Below, piece after piece: positions 43,515 to 54,574 of a DNA stretch of 64,000 bases. Made by a program: the position numbers and the translations under genes. The DNA lies in NCBI RefSeq assembly GCF_036625195.1, contig NZ_JAZKUG010000001.1, forward strand, positions 1,984,001 through 2,048,000, read 5' to 3'. The DNA comes from Accumulibacter sp. (GTDB taxonomy: Bacteria; Pseudomonadota; Gammaproteobacteria; Burkholderiales; Rhodocyclaceae). The notes under the pieces were generated by a model that saw only the letters and a list, made by a program, of their open reading frames with translations, had not been told where the DNA came from and did no database searches. Each line of letters begins with the position of its first letter. The stretch's first letter is position 1.

Positions 43515-45029
43515 ATGAAGGAACAAGCCATCGGCAAGCGCCTCAATGGCGCCGCCATCGGACTCGCAGCGCTGTCACTCGCGCTGCTCGCGGCGTGCGG
43601 CAAACAGGCGGAACCGCAGGTGGACCGTGTCGCTGCGGAAGCCAAGGCGAAGCTTGAAGCAGAAGCGAAGGCGGTCGAAGCGGCGGCCAAGGAAGCCGAA
43701 GCACGCGCGATCGCCATCGAGAGCTACGTCTATGCCTACCCCCTGGTGACCATGGAGATGACGCGCCGGGTGATGACCAATGTCGCCGCAGCGGAAGGGT
43801 CGCGCGCACCAATGGGGCAATTCGTGCGGATGCGCAGCTACCCCGACGCCGCGTACCGCGATGTCACGGCGCCGAACGCCGACACGCTGTACACGACCGC
43901 CTGGATCGACGTTTCGAAGGAGCCCTGGATCCTGAGCCTCCCGGACATGAAGGACCGCTATGCCCTGTTCCCGATGCTCGACGGCTGGACCAACGTGTTC
44001 CAGGTTCCGGGCAAGCGGACGACGGGCACCAAGGCACAGACCTACGCCATCACCGGACCGGGCTGGTCGGGCGAATTGCCCGCCGGCGTGACCGAGTACA
44101 AGTCCCCGACGGGCATCGTCTGGATTCTCGGGCGCATCTATTGCACCGGCACCCCCGAGGACTACAAGGCCGTTCATGCCCTGCAGGACAAGATTTCGGT
44201 CGTGCCGCTGTCCGCCTACGGGCAATCCCGCACGCCGACCCCTGGAGTGGTCGACCCGGCCATCGACATGAAGACTGCCGTCCGCGCGCAGGTCGATGCG
44301 CTCGATGCCAGCGCGTACTTCAAGCTCTTCGCCGAGCTGCTGAAGAGCAATCCGGCGGCGGCCGATGATGCTCCGATGCTGGCCAAGCTTGCCAGGATCG
44401 GTGTCGTTCCGGGGCAGGACTTCGACGCAGCCAAGCTCGATCCCGCCGTTGCCAAGGGCCTTGCCGGTGCCCCCAAGCCGGCACAGGAACTGATCATGGA
44501 CTGGATGAAGGGCGGCATCGTCGCGGGCGACTTCAAGCTCGAGCACGGCTGGCTGTTCACCACGAAGACCGGCCTGTACGGAACGAACTACATCCAGCGC
44601 GCGCTCGTCACCGCGATCGGCCTCGGCGCCAACCGGCCCGAGGATGCCGTTTATCCGACCTCGGAGGGACCGGACATCGCTGCCAAGTACAGCGGCGAGA
44701 AGAAGTACGTCATGCGCTTCGAGAAGGGCCAACTGCCGCCGGTGAACGGGTTCTGGTCACTCACCATGTACGACGCGGACTATTTCTTCGTGGACAACAA
44801 GCTGAATCGCTACAACCTGAGCCAGCGCAACAAGTTCAAGACGAACCCGGATGGGTCGGTCGACCTCTATATCCAGAACGAATCGCCGGGCAAGGACAAG
44901 GAATCGAACTGGCTGCCGGCACCCAACGGCCCCTTCGTCCTGATGATGCGCCTCTACTGGCCGAAGGAAAACGCACCATCGATTCTGGATGGCAGTTGGA
45001 AGGTTCCCGAGGTCAGGGAAGCTTCCTAG
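43515..45029 (+). CDS. DUF1254/DUF1214-family lipoprotein
   Basis: A 504-residue secreted protein. The N-terminus has a lipoprotein signal with lipobox LLAACG, followed by a 40-residue Ala/Lys/Glu-rich helical linker, then the DUF1254 domain (SYVYAYPLVTMEMTRRVM, APNADTLYTTAWIDVSKEPW) and a C-terminal DUF1214 domain (GFWSLTMYDADYFFV, YIQNESPGKDKESNWLPAP). Function is unknown for the family. Start ATG 43515 has AAGGAG 8 nt upstream; the longer frame into lysR is rejected. Confidence 0.87.
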   Translation: MKEQAIGKRLNGAAIGLAALSLALLAACGKQAEPQVDRVAAEAKAKLEAEAKAVEAAAKEAEARAIAIESYVYAYPLVTMEMTRRVMTNVAAAEGSRAPMGQFVRMRSYPDAAYRDVTAPNADTLYTTAWIDVSKEPWILSLPDMKDRYALFPMLDGWTNVFQVPGKRTTGTKAQTYAITGPGWSGELPAGVTEYKSPTGIVWILGRIYCTGTPEDYKAVHALQDKISVVPLSAYGQSRTPTPGVVDPAIDMKTAVRAQVDALDASAYFKLFAELLKSNPAAADDAPMLAKLARIGVVPGQDFDAAKLDPAVAKGLAGAPKPAQELIMDWMKGGIVAGDFKLEHGWLFTTKTGLYGTNYIQRALVTAIGLGANRPEDAVYPTSEGPDIAAKYSGEKKYVMRFEKGQLPPVNGFWSLTMYDADYFFVDNKLNRYNLSQRNKFKTNPDGSVDLYIQNESPGKDKESNWLPAPNGPFVLMMRLYWPKENAPSILDGSWKVPEVREAS

Positions 45030-45400
45030 GCGCACGTCCGGACCCGGCGAAGATCGCGTCTGCCGGCGCGTGATGGTGCGCAGACAATGAGCGCGCCGCC
45101 GGGGTGAAGTCTGTGCCGCCGCGGCGCCGCGCACGCGGGGTAGGGGCATCCCGCGTGGCAGCGGCGCTGGTGATGCGTCAGCGCTCGGACAGCAACCGTA
45201 CCCGCCGCCGCTGCTTCGCGTGATGGGTGGCGTCTCGGACAGCAGGATGGACTTCGATTCCCACGGCTACGCCGTCACCCCGCCTGTCTGCGGCGGCAGC
45301 ATCTCCGAGCCCAAGGTGACCGCGACGCGACGACGGCCTGGCGCCACTCCGGTCGCAGCAGGGACCGGTCCATCAACTCGTCAGCGGCTCGGCGTGGCGC
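45030..45400. other. Non-coding stretch upstream of clpB promoter
   Basis: No gene recognised on either strand. It contains two copies of CTCGGACAGCA about 45 bp apart (45183 and 45234). I see no terminator for the lipoprotein gene. Confidence 0.35.
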
Positions 45401-45428
45401 ATTGAACTGCGCCCGGTCGGCCCCATAT
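45401..45428 (+). promoter_or_regulatory. Heat-shock (sigma32) promoter of clpB
   Basis: ATTGAA (45401-45406) resembles the sigma32 -35 core CTTGAA with one mismatch; after exactly 14 bp comes CCCCATAT (45421-45428), a full match to the -10 consensus CCCCATNT. The start codon of clpB follows 38 nt downstream. Confidence 0.8.
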
Positions 45429-45466
45429 GCATGTCATCGACCCATTTCCGGCAAGGAGTGCAGCAC

Positions 45467-48046
<2,580 letters not shown>

Positions 48047-48060
48047 GGGAGATCGTAGCC

Positions 48061-48297
48061 ATGATCAGCATCGTTTACAACAGCCAGCAGTATGCGATCG
48101 TTGCCTACCCGACGCACGAGGCCCTGGAATTGGTCGACAAGACGTGCAGCCGCAGCCTGTTCGTGCACGGGGCGGCGGCGGGCGGGTTGCGCCGGGCGAT
48201 CGAGAGCATTCCCGACGAGCAGCGCAGCGAAGAGTCGGTCGATGCGCTTCTGGACGAATACTGCGCCGGCACGGCGCGGCCGATCGTGCTGCACTGA
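48061..48297 (+). CDS. DUF3567-family protein
   Basis: Small betaproteobacterial protein of unknown function, 78 residues. It starts MISIVYNSQQYAIVAYPTHEA and ends ARPIVLH, features of DUF3567 (start MxxIYNS, end PVVLH). A Shine-Dalgarno GAGGGAGA lies about 9 nt upstream of ATG 48061; 14 nt separate it from clpB, so it may be part of the heat-shock transcript. Confidence 0.85.
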   Translation: MISIVYNSQQYAIVAYPTHEALELVDKTCSRSLFVHGAAAGGLRRAIESIPDEQRSEESVDALLDEYCAGTARPIVLH

Positions 48298-48343
48298 GGC
48301 TTGCGGGCGTCACCGGGCCGCTGCCGGGGATGCCCGACGGGCG

Positions 48344-48349
48344 TATAAT
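48344..48349 (+). promoter_or_regulatory. -10 element for the DUF3460 gene
   Basis: Perfect TATAAT at 48344-48349, 50 nt upstream of the start codon; a weak -35 CTGCCG lies 17 bp upstream (48321-48326). Confidence 0.45.
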
Positions 48350-48398
48350 CGGTGGCAGTTCGCCGCCGTGGCGGGCACTCTTACCGGGAGCAGGCGAG

Positions 48399-48596
48399 AT
48401 GGCGCTGTACGAATCCGATCACACCAAGTTCATGCGCGAGATGCTGGCGCAGCACCCCGAGTGGGCCGAGGATCAGAGGCGGGGCAGGGCGATCTGGTGG
48501 GACAGGAAGGTCGACCTCGAAGAGCAGAACGCGCTGCGGCAGGCCAGCGAGCCGCAGCGTCCGTATCCCTACGACGTCAATTTCGAGCAGCGCTGA
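48399..48596 (+). CDS. DUF3460-family protein
   Basis: A 65-residue betaproteobacterial family protein beginning MALYESDHTKFMREMLAQ, the invariant start of DUF3460, with WWDRKVDLEEQN and a C-terminal PYPYDVN. Function unknown. A TATAAT element stands 50 nt upstream, so it likely has its own promoter. Confidence 0.87.
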   Translation: MALYESDHTKFMREMLAQHPEWAEDQRRGRAIWWDRKVDLEEQNALRQASEPQRPYPYDVNFEQR

Positions 48597-48728
48597 GCCG
48601 CCGCCGGGGGCGGTTCCGGCCGCGCGCTGCGGGTGTCTTCGAAGGGAGCGGCAAGGCGGAGCCGGATGGCTGGTTTGGCAGCAGGCCGCGGGGCCTGCCT
48701 CCGACCCCGGGCAGCGCCGCAACAACAG

Positions 48729-51419
48729 CTAGTTGTTGAGCGGTTTGACGACGCGCTTCACCGCTGGATCGTCCGGGTGTGGGTGGATGGTGAAGCCGAG
48801 TTTGGTCATCAGGCTGAACATCTTGCTGTTCATCGACAGCACGTCGCCGACGATGCTGCGGTAGCCCTTGATGCGGGCACAGTCGATCAGCGCGCTCATC
48901 AACTTGCGCCCGACGCCGTGTCGCTGCCAGTCGTCGGCGACGGCAAGCGCGAATTCGACCGACTCGCCGTCCGGGTTGGTGACATAGCGCGAGACGCCGA
49001 TCTGGACTTCCTGGCCGTCGGCATCGGGTAGTGTCGCCACCAAGGCCATCTCGCGGTCGTAATCGATCTGCGTGAAACGCACCAGCATCGTCTGCGTCAG
49101 CTCGCGGATGGTGTCCATGAAGCGGTAATACTTGCTCTCGTCGGACATGCCGATGACGAAGCGTTGTTCGCGTTCGGCATCTTCGGGCCGGATTGGCCGG
49201 ATGGTGACGGTGCGGCCGTCGGGCAACTCCCATTCCTGGATCAGGTGCACCGGGTAGGGGTGGATCGCCATGTGCGCGTAGCGGTCACCGGAAGGCGCTG
49301 CATAATCGATGACGATGCGGGCATCGGCGGCGATGCCGCCACTTTCGTCGACAATCAGCGGGTTCAGGTCGAGTTCCTGCAACCACGGCAGTTCACAGAT
49401 CATCTGTGACACATGCAGGAGGATCTCCTCGAGTGCCTCGTGGTTGATCGCCGGCATGTTGCGGAACTCGCCGAGCAGTTTCGAGGCGCGTGTCGACTGG
49501 ATCAGGTCGCGCGCCAGGAAGCGGTTGAGCGGCGGCAGCGCCACCGCGCGATCGCTGAACACCTCGACCTCGGTGCCACCCGCGCCAAAGGTGATGATCG
49601 GCCCGAAGATCGGGTCGCGCGAGACGCCGATCATCAGCTCGCGGCCGTTCGGCCGGGCGAGGAACGGCTCGATCGACAGGCCGTTGATGCGTGCCGTCGG
49701 ATGCCGTTTCTTCACCGTCTCGATGATGTCGTGATAGGCGTTGCGGGCTGCCGGCGCGTTGGTGATGTTCAGGCGCACGCCACCGACCTCACTCTTGTGG
49801 AGAATGTCGGGCGAGTCGATCTTCATCGCGATCGGGAAACCGATCTGCTCGGCGAGGAGCAGCGCCTCGGTCGGCGTATGCGCGACCATGGTCTGCGCCA
49901 CCGGAATGCGGAAGGCGCGCAGGATGGCCTTCGACTCCATCTCCGAGAGCAGCTTGCGCCGCTCGTGCAACACGGCCTCGATCAGCATCTTCGCGCCTTC
50001 GGTCTCCGGACGCGAGTGCTTCGACGATGGCGCCGGCGTTTGCAGCAGCAGCTTCTGGTTCCAGTAGTAGGTCGAGATGTGATAGTAGAGCTCGATCGCG
50101 GTTTCCGGCATGCGGAACGACGGAATCCCGGCGTCCTCGAGCAGGCTGCGCGCCTCGTGAACCTGTTCTTCGCCCATCCAGCAGGTGAGGATCGGCTTGG
50201 CGGTCTGCAGGTCGACCTCGATCACCGCCTTGGCGACTTCCATCGGCTGCGTCATCGCTTGCGGCGAGAGCATCACCAGGACGCCGTCGACGGCATCGTC
50301 CTCGGCCACCGCCAGGGTGGCGTCATGGTAGCGCTTCGGCGTCGCGTCGCCCTCGATGTCCACCGGGTTGCTCTGCGACCAAGTGCGTGGCAGAGTGGCA
50401 TTCAGCTTCTGCATCGTCTCCGTGGAGAGCTGTGCCAGCGGAATCTCGAGATCGCCCGCACGGTCGGCGGCCATCGCGCCGGGTCCGCCACCGTTGGTGA
50501 TGATCGCCAGGCGCTTGCCCTGTGGGCGGAACTTCGACGCCAGCGCCTTGGCGGCGTAGAACAACTGGCCGATGTTCTTGACGCGGACGACGCCTGCGCG
50601 CCGCACGGCCGATTCGAAGACAATGTCGGAGCCGGCCGCCATTCCCGAGTGCGTTTCGACTGCCGCCAGGCCGCCGGCGTGGCGGCCGGCCTTCAACAGG
50701 ACGATCGGCTTGATGCGCGCCGCCGAGCGCAGCGCGCTCATGAAGCGGCGGGCATCGCGGATGCCTTCGACGTAGAGCAGGATGTAGTGCGTCAGGTTGT
50801 CGTAGATCAGGTAATCGAGGATTTCGCCGAAATCGACGTCCGTCGTGCCGCCGAGCGAGATCACGCTGGAGAAGCCGATGCGGTTGCTCCTCGCCCAGTC
50901 GAGAACCGCCGAGCAGATCGCGCCTGACTGCGAAACCAGGGCCAGATGGCCGGAGTCGGCGTGCACGCGGGCAAAGGTGGCGTTGAGGCCGAGGTTGGGA
51001 CGAATGATCCCCAGACAGTTCGGGCCGAGCAGGCGGACACCATAGCTGCGGGCGATCTCCATCATCTTGCGCTGCAGTGCGGCGCCGGAATGACCCGCCT
51101 CGGCGAAACCGGAAGTGATGACGATCGCGTTCTTGACGCCGCTGCGGCCACACTGCTCGATGACCCCAGGCACCGTCTGCGGGCGGGTGACGATCACCGC
51201 CATCTCGACACGGGCGCTGATCTCTTCGATCGACTTGTACGCCTGGACGCCCTGGATGCTCTCGTGGGCCGGGTTGATCGGGTAGAGACGGCCGCGGTAA
51301 CCCGATTCGAGGATGTTCCTGAACAGGACGTTGCCGACCGAATCAACGCGGTCGGAAGCGCCGATGACGGCGACGGATTTCGGCTCAAACAGTGTCGTGA
51401 GGTAGTGGTGTTCTAGCAT
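48729..51419 (-). CDS. Pat/PatZ-type protein lysine acetyltransferase (acyl-CoA synthetase-GNAT fusion)
   Basis: A 896-residue cytoplasmic protein. The N-terminal two-thirds is an NDP-forming acyl-CoA synthetase-like module (CoA-binding SVAVIGASDRVDSVGN, ATP-grasp region with GFPIAMKIDSPDILHKSEVGG near residue 540), and the C-terminal about 170 residues form a GNAT acetyltransferase (RFVIGMSDESKYYRFM, VALADDWQRHGVGRKLM in parts). This is the layout of PatZ/YfiQ, which acetylates acetyl-CoA synthetase and other proteins. The start is ATG 51419 with GGGAGGTGA upstream; a TTG three codons earlier is less likely. Confidence 0.87.
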   Translation of the reverse strand: MLEHHYLTTLFEPKSVAVIGASDRVDSVGNVLFRNILESGYRGRLYPINPAHESIQGVQAYKSIEEISARVEMAVIVTRPQTVPGVIEQCGRSGVKNAIVITSGFAEAGHSGAALQRKMMEIARSYGVRLLGPNCLGIIRPNLGLNATFARVHADSGHLALVSQSGAICSAVLDWARSNRIGFSSVISLGGTTDVDFGEILDYLIYDNLTHYILLYVEGIRDARRFMSALRSAARIKPIVLLKAGRHAGGLAAVETHSGMAAGSDIVFESAVRRAGVVRVKNIGQLFYAAKALASKFRPQGKRLAIITNGGGPGAMAADRAGDLEIPLAQLSTETMQKLNATLPRTWSQSNPVDIEGDATPKRYHDATLAVAEDDAVDGVLVMLSPQAMTQPMEVAKAVIEVDLQTAKPILTCWMGEEQVHEARSLLEDAGIPSFRMPETAIELYYHISTYYWNQKLLLQTPAPSSKHSRPETEGAKMLIEAVLHERRKLLSEMESKAILRAFRIPVAQTMVAHTPTEALLLAEQIGFPIAMKIDSPDILHKSEVGGVRLNITNAPAARNAYHDIIETVKKRHPTARINGLSIEPFLARPNGRELMIGVSRDPIFGPIITFGAGGTEVEVFSDRAVALPPLNRFLARDLIQSTRASKLLGEFRNMPAINHEALEEILLHVSQMICELPWLQELDLNPLIVDESGGIAADARIVIDYAAPSGDRYAHMAIHPYPVHLIQEWELPDGRTVTIRPIRPEDAEREQRFVIGMSDESKYYRFMDTIRELTQTMLVRFTQIDYDREMALVATLPDADGQEVQIGVSRYVTNPDGESVEFALAVADDWQRHGVGRKLMSALIDCARIKGYRSIVGDVLSMNSKMFSLMTKLGFTIHPHPDDPAVKRVVKPLNN

Positions 51420-51639
51420 GATGGCCAATCACCTCCCGGGTGAGAGGTGTTGCGGTGGTGGATGTTGCACTGCATCAATTTACCACAACCAGTCGCCGAA
51501 GTCTCTAGGGAGCAGCTTCCAATCGACCGCCATTGCGGCATTCCGCACGCTTCGGGCCAAATCCCGCCACCCTGCGGGCGTGCGTGCGTGGCGCTGGCCG
51601 CAATACCCGTGCCGGCTGCCGTGGCGTCGAGCCGCCGGC

Positions 51640-52065
51640 TCATTCGGCGACGATGCTGTCGATCAGCAGGTCGGAACGCAGCGTGCGGTACATCGGGCAC
51701 TTGTTGGCGATCGCCAGCAGTGCGCTGCGCTGGTCTGCGCTCAGGTCGCCTTCGAGGCGGATCTGGCGAACGATGCGATCGCGCTTGCCGCTTCCGGCCA
51801 CATCGACGCGGTCGTGCTGCAGCTCGACGCGTACCCGCGCCAGTGGCAGCCGCTTGCGCTGGGCGTACATGCGCAGGGTGATCGAGGTGCACGCGCCGAG
51901 GCTGGCGAGCAGCAGGTCGAAGGGCGCCGGACCGCTGTCCTCGCCACCCAGGGCGGGGGGCTCGTCGGCGAGCAGCCGGTGCTTGCCGATCTCGATCGTC
52001 TGCTGGTAAGGTCCGCGTCCGTTTTCGCTGACGACGACCCGATCGTGCTGCCTGTCTTCTGTCAT
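51640..52065 (-). CDS. OsmC-family protein
   Basis: Peroxide-reductase-fold protein of 141 residues. Typical OsmC blocks are PAPFDLLLASLGACTSITLRMYA with the redox Cys near residue 59, and KCPMYRTL with the second Cys near residue 124. Both cysteines are present, consistent with thiol peroxidase activity. ATG 52065 has GGAGAAG about 4 nt upstream; an upstream start is not supported. Confidence 0.85.
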   Translation of the reverse strand: MTEDRQHDRVVVSENGRGPYQQTIEIGKHRLLADEPPALGGEDSGPAPFDLLLASLGACTSITLRMYAQRKRLPLARVRVELQHDRVDVAGSGKRDRIVRQIRLEGDLSADQRSALLAIANKCPMYRTLRSDLLIDSIVAE

Positions 52066-52184
52066 TCCGCTTCTCCGACGCGATGGCACGGATGATAATC
52101 GAAAGGCGGTCGCGGCTCACATTTTCCGTTTCGCTGTGGCGCGCCACGACCTGATCACCTGGCTCTGAGCGGGCGACCGGGCGA

Positions 52185-53240
52185 TCAGGCAGCGCCGCAG
52201 ATGCGGCTGGCCAGAGCGTCGATGCCGCCGGCGCTCAGATCGGCGGTGGACAGGGTCACCGGCGCCGTGAAGCCGGCGTAGTTCTGTTTCTGTGAGCGGC
52301 AATAGAGCGGGTCATAGTGCAGTTGCAGCAACTCCCGCACCAGTTCGCGCCAGGAAGCGTTGCGCGCGTACCCCGACCAGCGCTGGATTGCCTCGCTGCC
52401 CTGCAGATCGCGCAGGGCGTGCAGGCGGGCGAGCAGCCAGTCCGGGTCGCCCAGGAAATACTCGTAATCGCGCAGGAGGAAGTCGACGCGGGAATCGATC
52501 GATGCCTCTATGGTGATGCATTCACCGGCGCGCATGGTCGCGATCAGCGTTTCAGGCACCTGCAACGAACCGATCTTGCGACTCTCGGCCTCGACGAACA
52601 CCCGCCGGCTGGGGTCGAGCGCCGTCAGCGCGGTCAACAGGCGCGATTCGAACATTTTCTGCGAAGGTTGCCGGCAGTTGGGCAGGACGCCCAGCACCGA
52701 GCCCTTGTGGCAGGCCAACTCCTCGAGGTCCAGGATCTGCTCGCCACGCGCCCCGATCGCCTGCAGGATACGGCTCTTGGCGCTGCCAGTGGCGCCACAG
52801 AGCACCCGCAGCGAAAGGCCCCGGGGGATCTCGGCGAGACCGGCGATGACCAGCCGGCGATAGGTCTTGTAGCCGCCTGCGAGCTGTTGCGCATCCCAGC
52901 CGATGCGCCGCAGGATGTGCGTCAGCGAGCCGCTGCGCTGACCGCCCCGCCAGCAGACGACAAGAGGTTGCCAGTTCCTGTCGCGTTGGCAGAAGTGGCT
53001 GCGCAGGTGGCCGGCGATGTTCTCGGCGACGTAGGCCGCTCCGATCCGGCGGGCGGCGAAGGGTGACACCTGTTTGTAGAGCGTGCCGACCTCGCTGCGC
53101 TGCCGGTCGTCGAGCACCGGGCAGTTCACCGATCCTGGAATGTGGTCGTCGGCAAACTCGGCCGGCGAGCGGACATCGATGATCTCGTCGAAGGCCGACA
53201 GATCGGCAAGCTGTCCGATCGTCGCGATATCGTGTTTCAT
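52185..53240 (-). CDS. selU: tRNA 2-selenouridine synthase
   Basis: Converts 2-thiouridine in the wobble position of some tRNAs to 2-selenouridine through a geranylated intermediate (also named mnmH/ybbB). The 351 residues have an N-terminal rhodanese domain with catalytic Cys in VCWRGGQRSGS near residue 95 and a P-loop domain with GATGSAKSRILQ near residue 150. Needs selenophosphate from SelD; selD is not in this window. It is followed at its 5' end by tesA on the same strand. Confidence 0.9.
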   Translation of the reverse strand: MKHDIATIGQLADLSAFDEIIDVRSPAEFADDHIPGSVNCPVLDDRQRSEVGTLYKQVSPFAARRIGAAYVAENIAGHLRSHFCQRDRNWQPLVVCWRGGQRSGSLTHILRRIGWDAQQLAGGYKTYRRLVIAGLAEIPRGLSLRVLCGATGSAKSRILQAIGARGEQILDLEELACHKGSVLGVLPNCRQPSQKMFESRLLTALTALDPSRRVFVEAESRKIGSLQVPETLIATMRAGECITIEASIDSRVDFLLRDYEYFLGDPDWLLARLHALRDLQGSEAIQRWSGYARNASWRELVRELLQLHYDPLYCRSQKQNYAGFTAPVTLSTADLSAGGIDALASRICGAA

Positions 53241-53268
53241 GCCGCCAGCGTCTCCGGCTTTCGGGCCC

Positions 53269-53889
53269 TCATTTTAGCAGCGGTGCCAGTCCCCGCCAGA
53301 TGTTGTCGAGCAATAGCGGCTGCGCCTCGGCGGTCGGGTGCAGGTTGTCGGCCTGGAACAGCTGTGCCTGTGTCGCGACACCGTCGAGCAGGAAGTCTAC
53401 TTGTGCCGTCTTGCGGGCCTTGGCCACTTCGCCAAAGGTGGCGTGGAACTGCGCGGCATAGGATCCGTAGTTGGGCGGGATGCGCTGGCCGACGAGCAGT
53501 ACGCGCGCATTCCTCTGCTGCGCTTTGGCGACGATCGCCGTCAGGTTGTCGCGCAGTTGCGCCAGTGGCAGTCCGCGCAGGCCGTCGTTGGCGCCGAGCG
53601 CGAGGATGACCACCCGCGGCGAGTGCCTGTCGAGGGCGTCGTCGATCCGTGCGCGGCCGCCGCTGGTGGTTTCACCCGAGATGCTGAGGTTGACGACCTT
53701 ATAATCGAGCTTCTTCTCCTGCAGCCGCCGGCTCAAGAGGGCTGGCCAGGCGGCATCCTGGCGAATGCCGTAGCCCGCCGACAGCGAGTCACCGAAGACG
53801 AGGATGTTCATGGCCGCACCGGCGGTGCCGCTGGCGAGCAACATCAGGCCGGCAAGCAGGAGGCGGCGACAGTTGGGGAAAGCGGGCAT
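53269..53889 (-). CDS. tesA: Arylesterase / acyl-CoA thioesterase I-like SGNH hydrolase
   Basis: Periplasmic esterase of 206 residues. Signal peptide (MPAFPNCRRLLLAGLMLLAS), then GDSLSAGYGI with the Ser nucleophile, GANDGLRGLP (block III Asn), and DNLHPTAEAQ with the catalytic Asp-His. This fits TesA/EstA. The start ATG occupies 53887-53889, directly opposing the start of the ABC ATPase gene: both initiators share the palindrome CATG. That head-to-head arrangement mirrors tesA-ybbA in other proteobacteria. Confidence 0.87.
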   Translation of the reverse strand: MPAFPNCRRLLLAGLMLLASGTAGAAMNILVFGDSLSAGYGIRQDAAWPALLSRRLQEKKLDYKVVNLSISGETTSGGRARIDDALDRHSPRVVILALGANDGLRGLPLAQLRDNLTAIVAKAQQRNARVLLVGQRIPPNYGSYAAQFHATFGEVAKARKTAQVDFLLDGVATQAQLFQADNLHPTAEAQPLLLDNIWRGLAPLLK

Positions 53890-54574
53890 GGTTCGGGAAA
53901 CATCGGTGGTCGTTGAGGTCAGGGAACTCGCCAAACGCGTAGATAACGGTGGCGAGCCGTTGACCATTCTGCACGATATTTCGTTCGTCGTCGCCGCCGC
54001 GGAGACGGTGGCGATCGTCGGTGCGTCGGGTTCGGGCAAGTCGACGCTGCTCGGCCTGCTGGCCGGGCTGGACCGGCCGAGCAGCGGTTCGGTACGGCTG
54101 GCGGGCGAGGAACTCGGCGGGCTCGACGAGGACGCGCGGGCGGTGCTGCGCGGGCGTCTGCTGGGCTTCGTCTTTCAGAGCTTCCAGTTGCTGCCGTCGC
54201 TGACGGCATTGGAGAACGTGATGCTGCCGCTCGAACTCGCGGGCACCGCCAATGCCCGCGCCCAGGCTGCGTTCTGGCTGCAGCGCGTTGGCCTGGGCGA
54301 GCGCCTGCGGCACTATCCGAAGCACCTGTCGGGCGGCGAGCAGCAGCGCGTCGCCCTGGCGCGCGCCTTTGCCCCCGGGCCGCGGCTGGTGCTGGCCGAC
54401 GAGCCGACGGGCAACCTGGATGCTGCGACCGGCCACCAGGTGATCGAGCTGATGTTCGCGCTCAATGCCGAGCGCGGGACGACGCTGATCCTCGTCACCC
54501 ACGACGAGGAGATTGCGGCCCGCTGCTCGCGGCGCTTGCGCATGCATGCCGGCCAGCTGGAAGAGATGCCCTGA
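53888..54574 (+). CDS. ABC transporter ATP-binding protein, YbbA type
   Basis: A 228-residue ABC ATPase: Walker A GASGSGKSTLLG near residue 46, Q-loop FQSFQLLPSLTALENVMLP, signature LSGGEQQRVALARAF near 147, Walker B RLVLADEPTGNLD. The MacB/LolD-like sequence resembles YbbA, which normally works with a FtsX-like permease (YbbP); none follows here. GTG 53906 is an alternative start. The 3' end overlaps the convergent hpnE gene by 80 bp. Confidence 0.88.
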   Translation: MVRETSVVVEVRELAKRVDNGGEPLTILHDISFVVAAAETVAIVGASGSGKSTLLGLLAGLDRPSSGSVRLAGEELGGLDEDARAVLRGRLLGFVFQSFQLLPSLTALENVMLPLELAGTANARAQAAFWLQRVGLGERLRHYPKHLSGGEQQRVALARAFAPGPRLVLADEPTGNLDAATGHQVIELMFALNAERGTTLILVTHDEEIAARCSRRLRMHAGQLEEMP

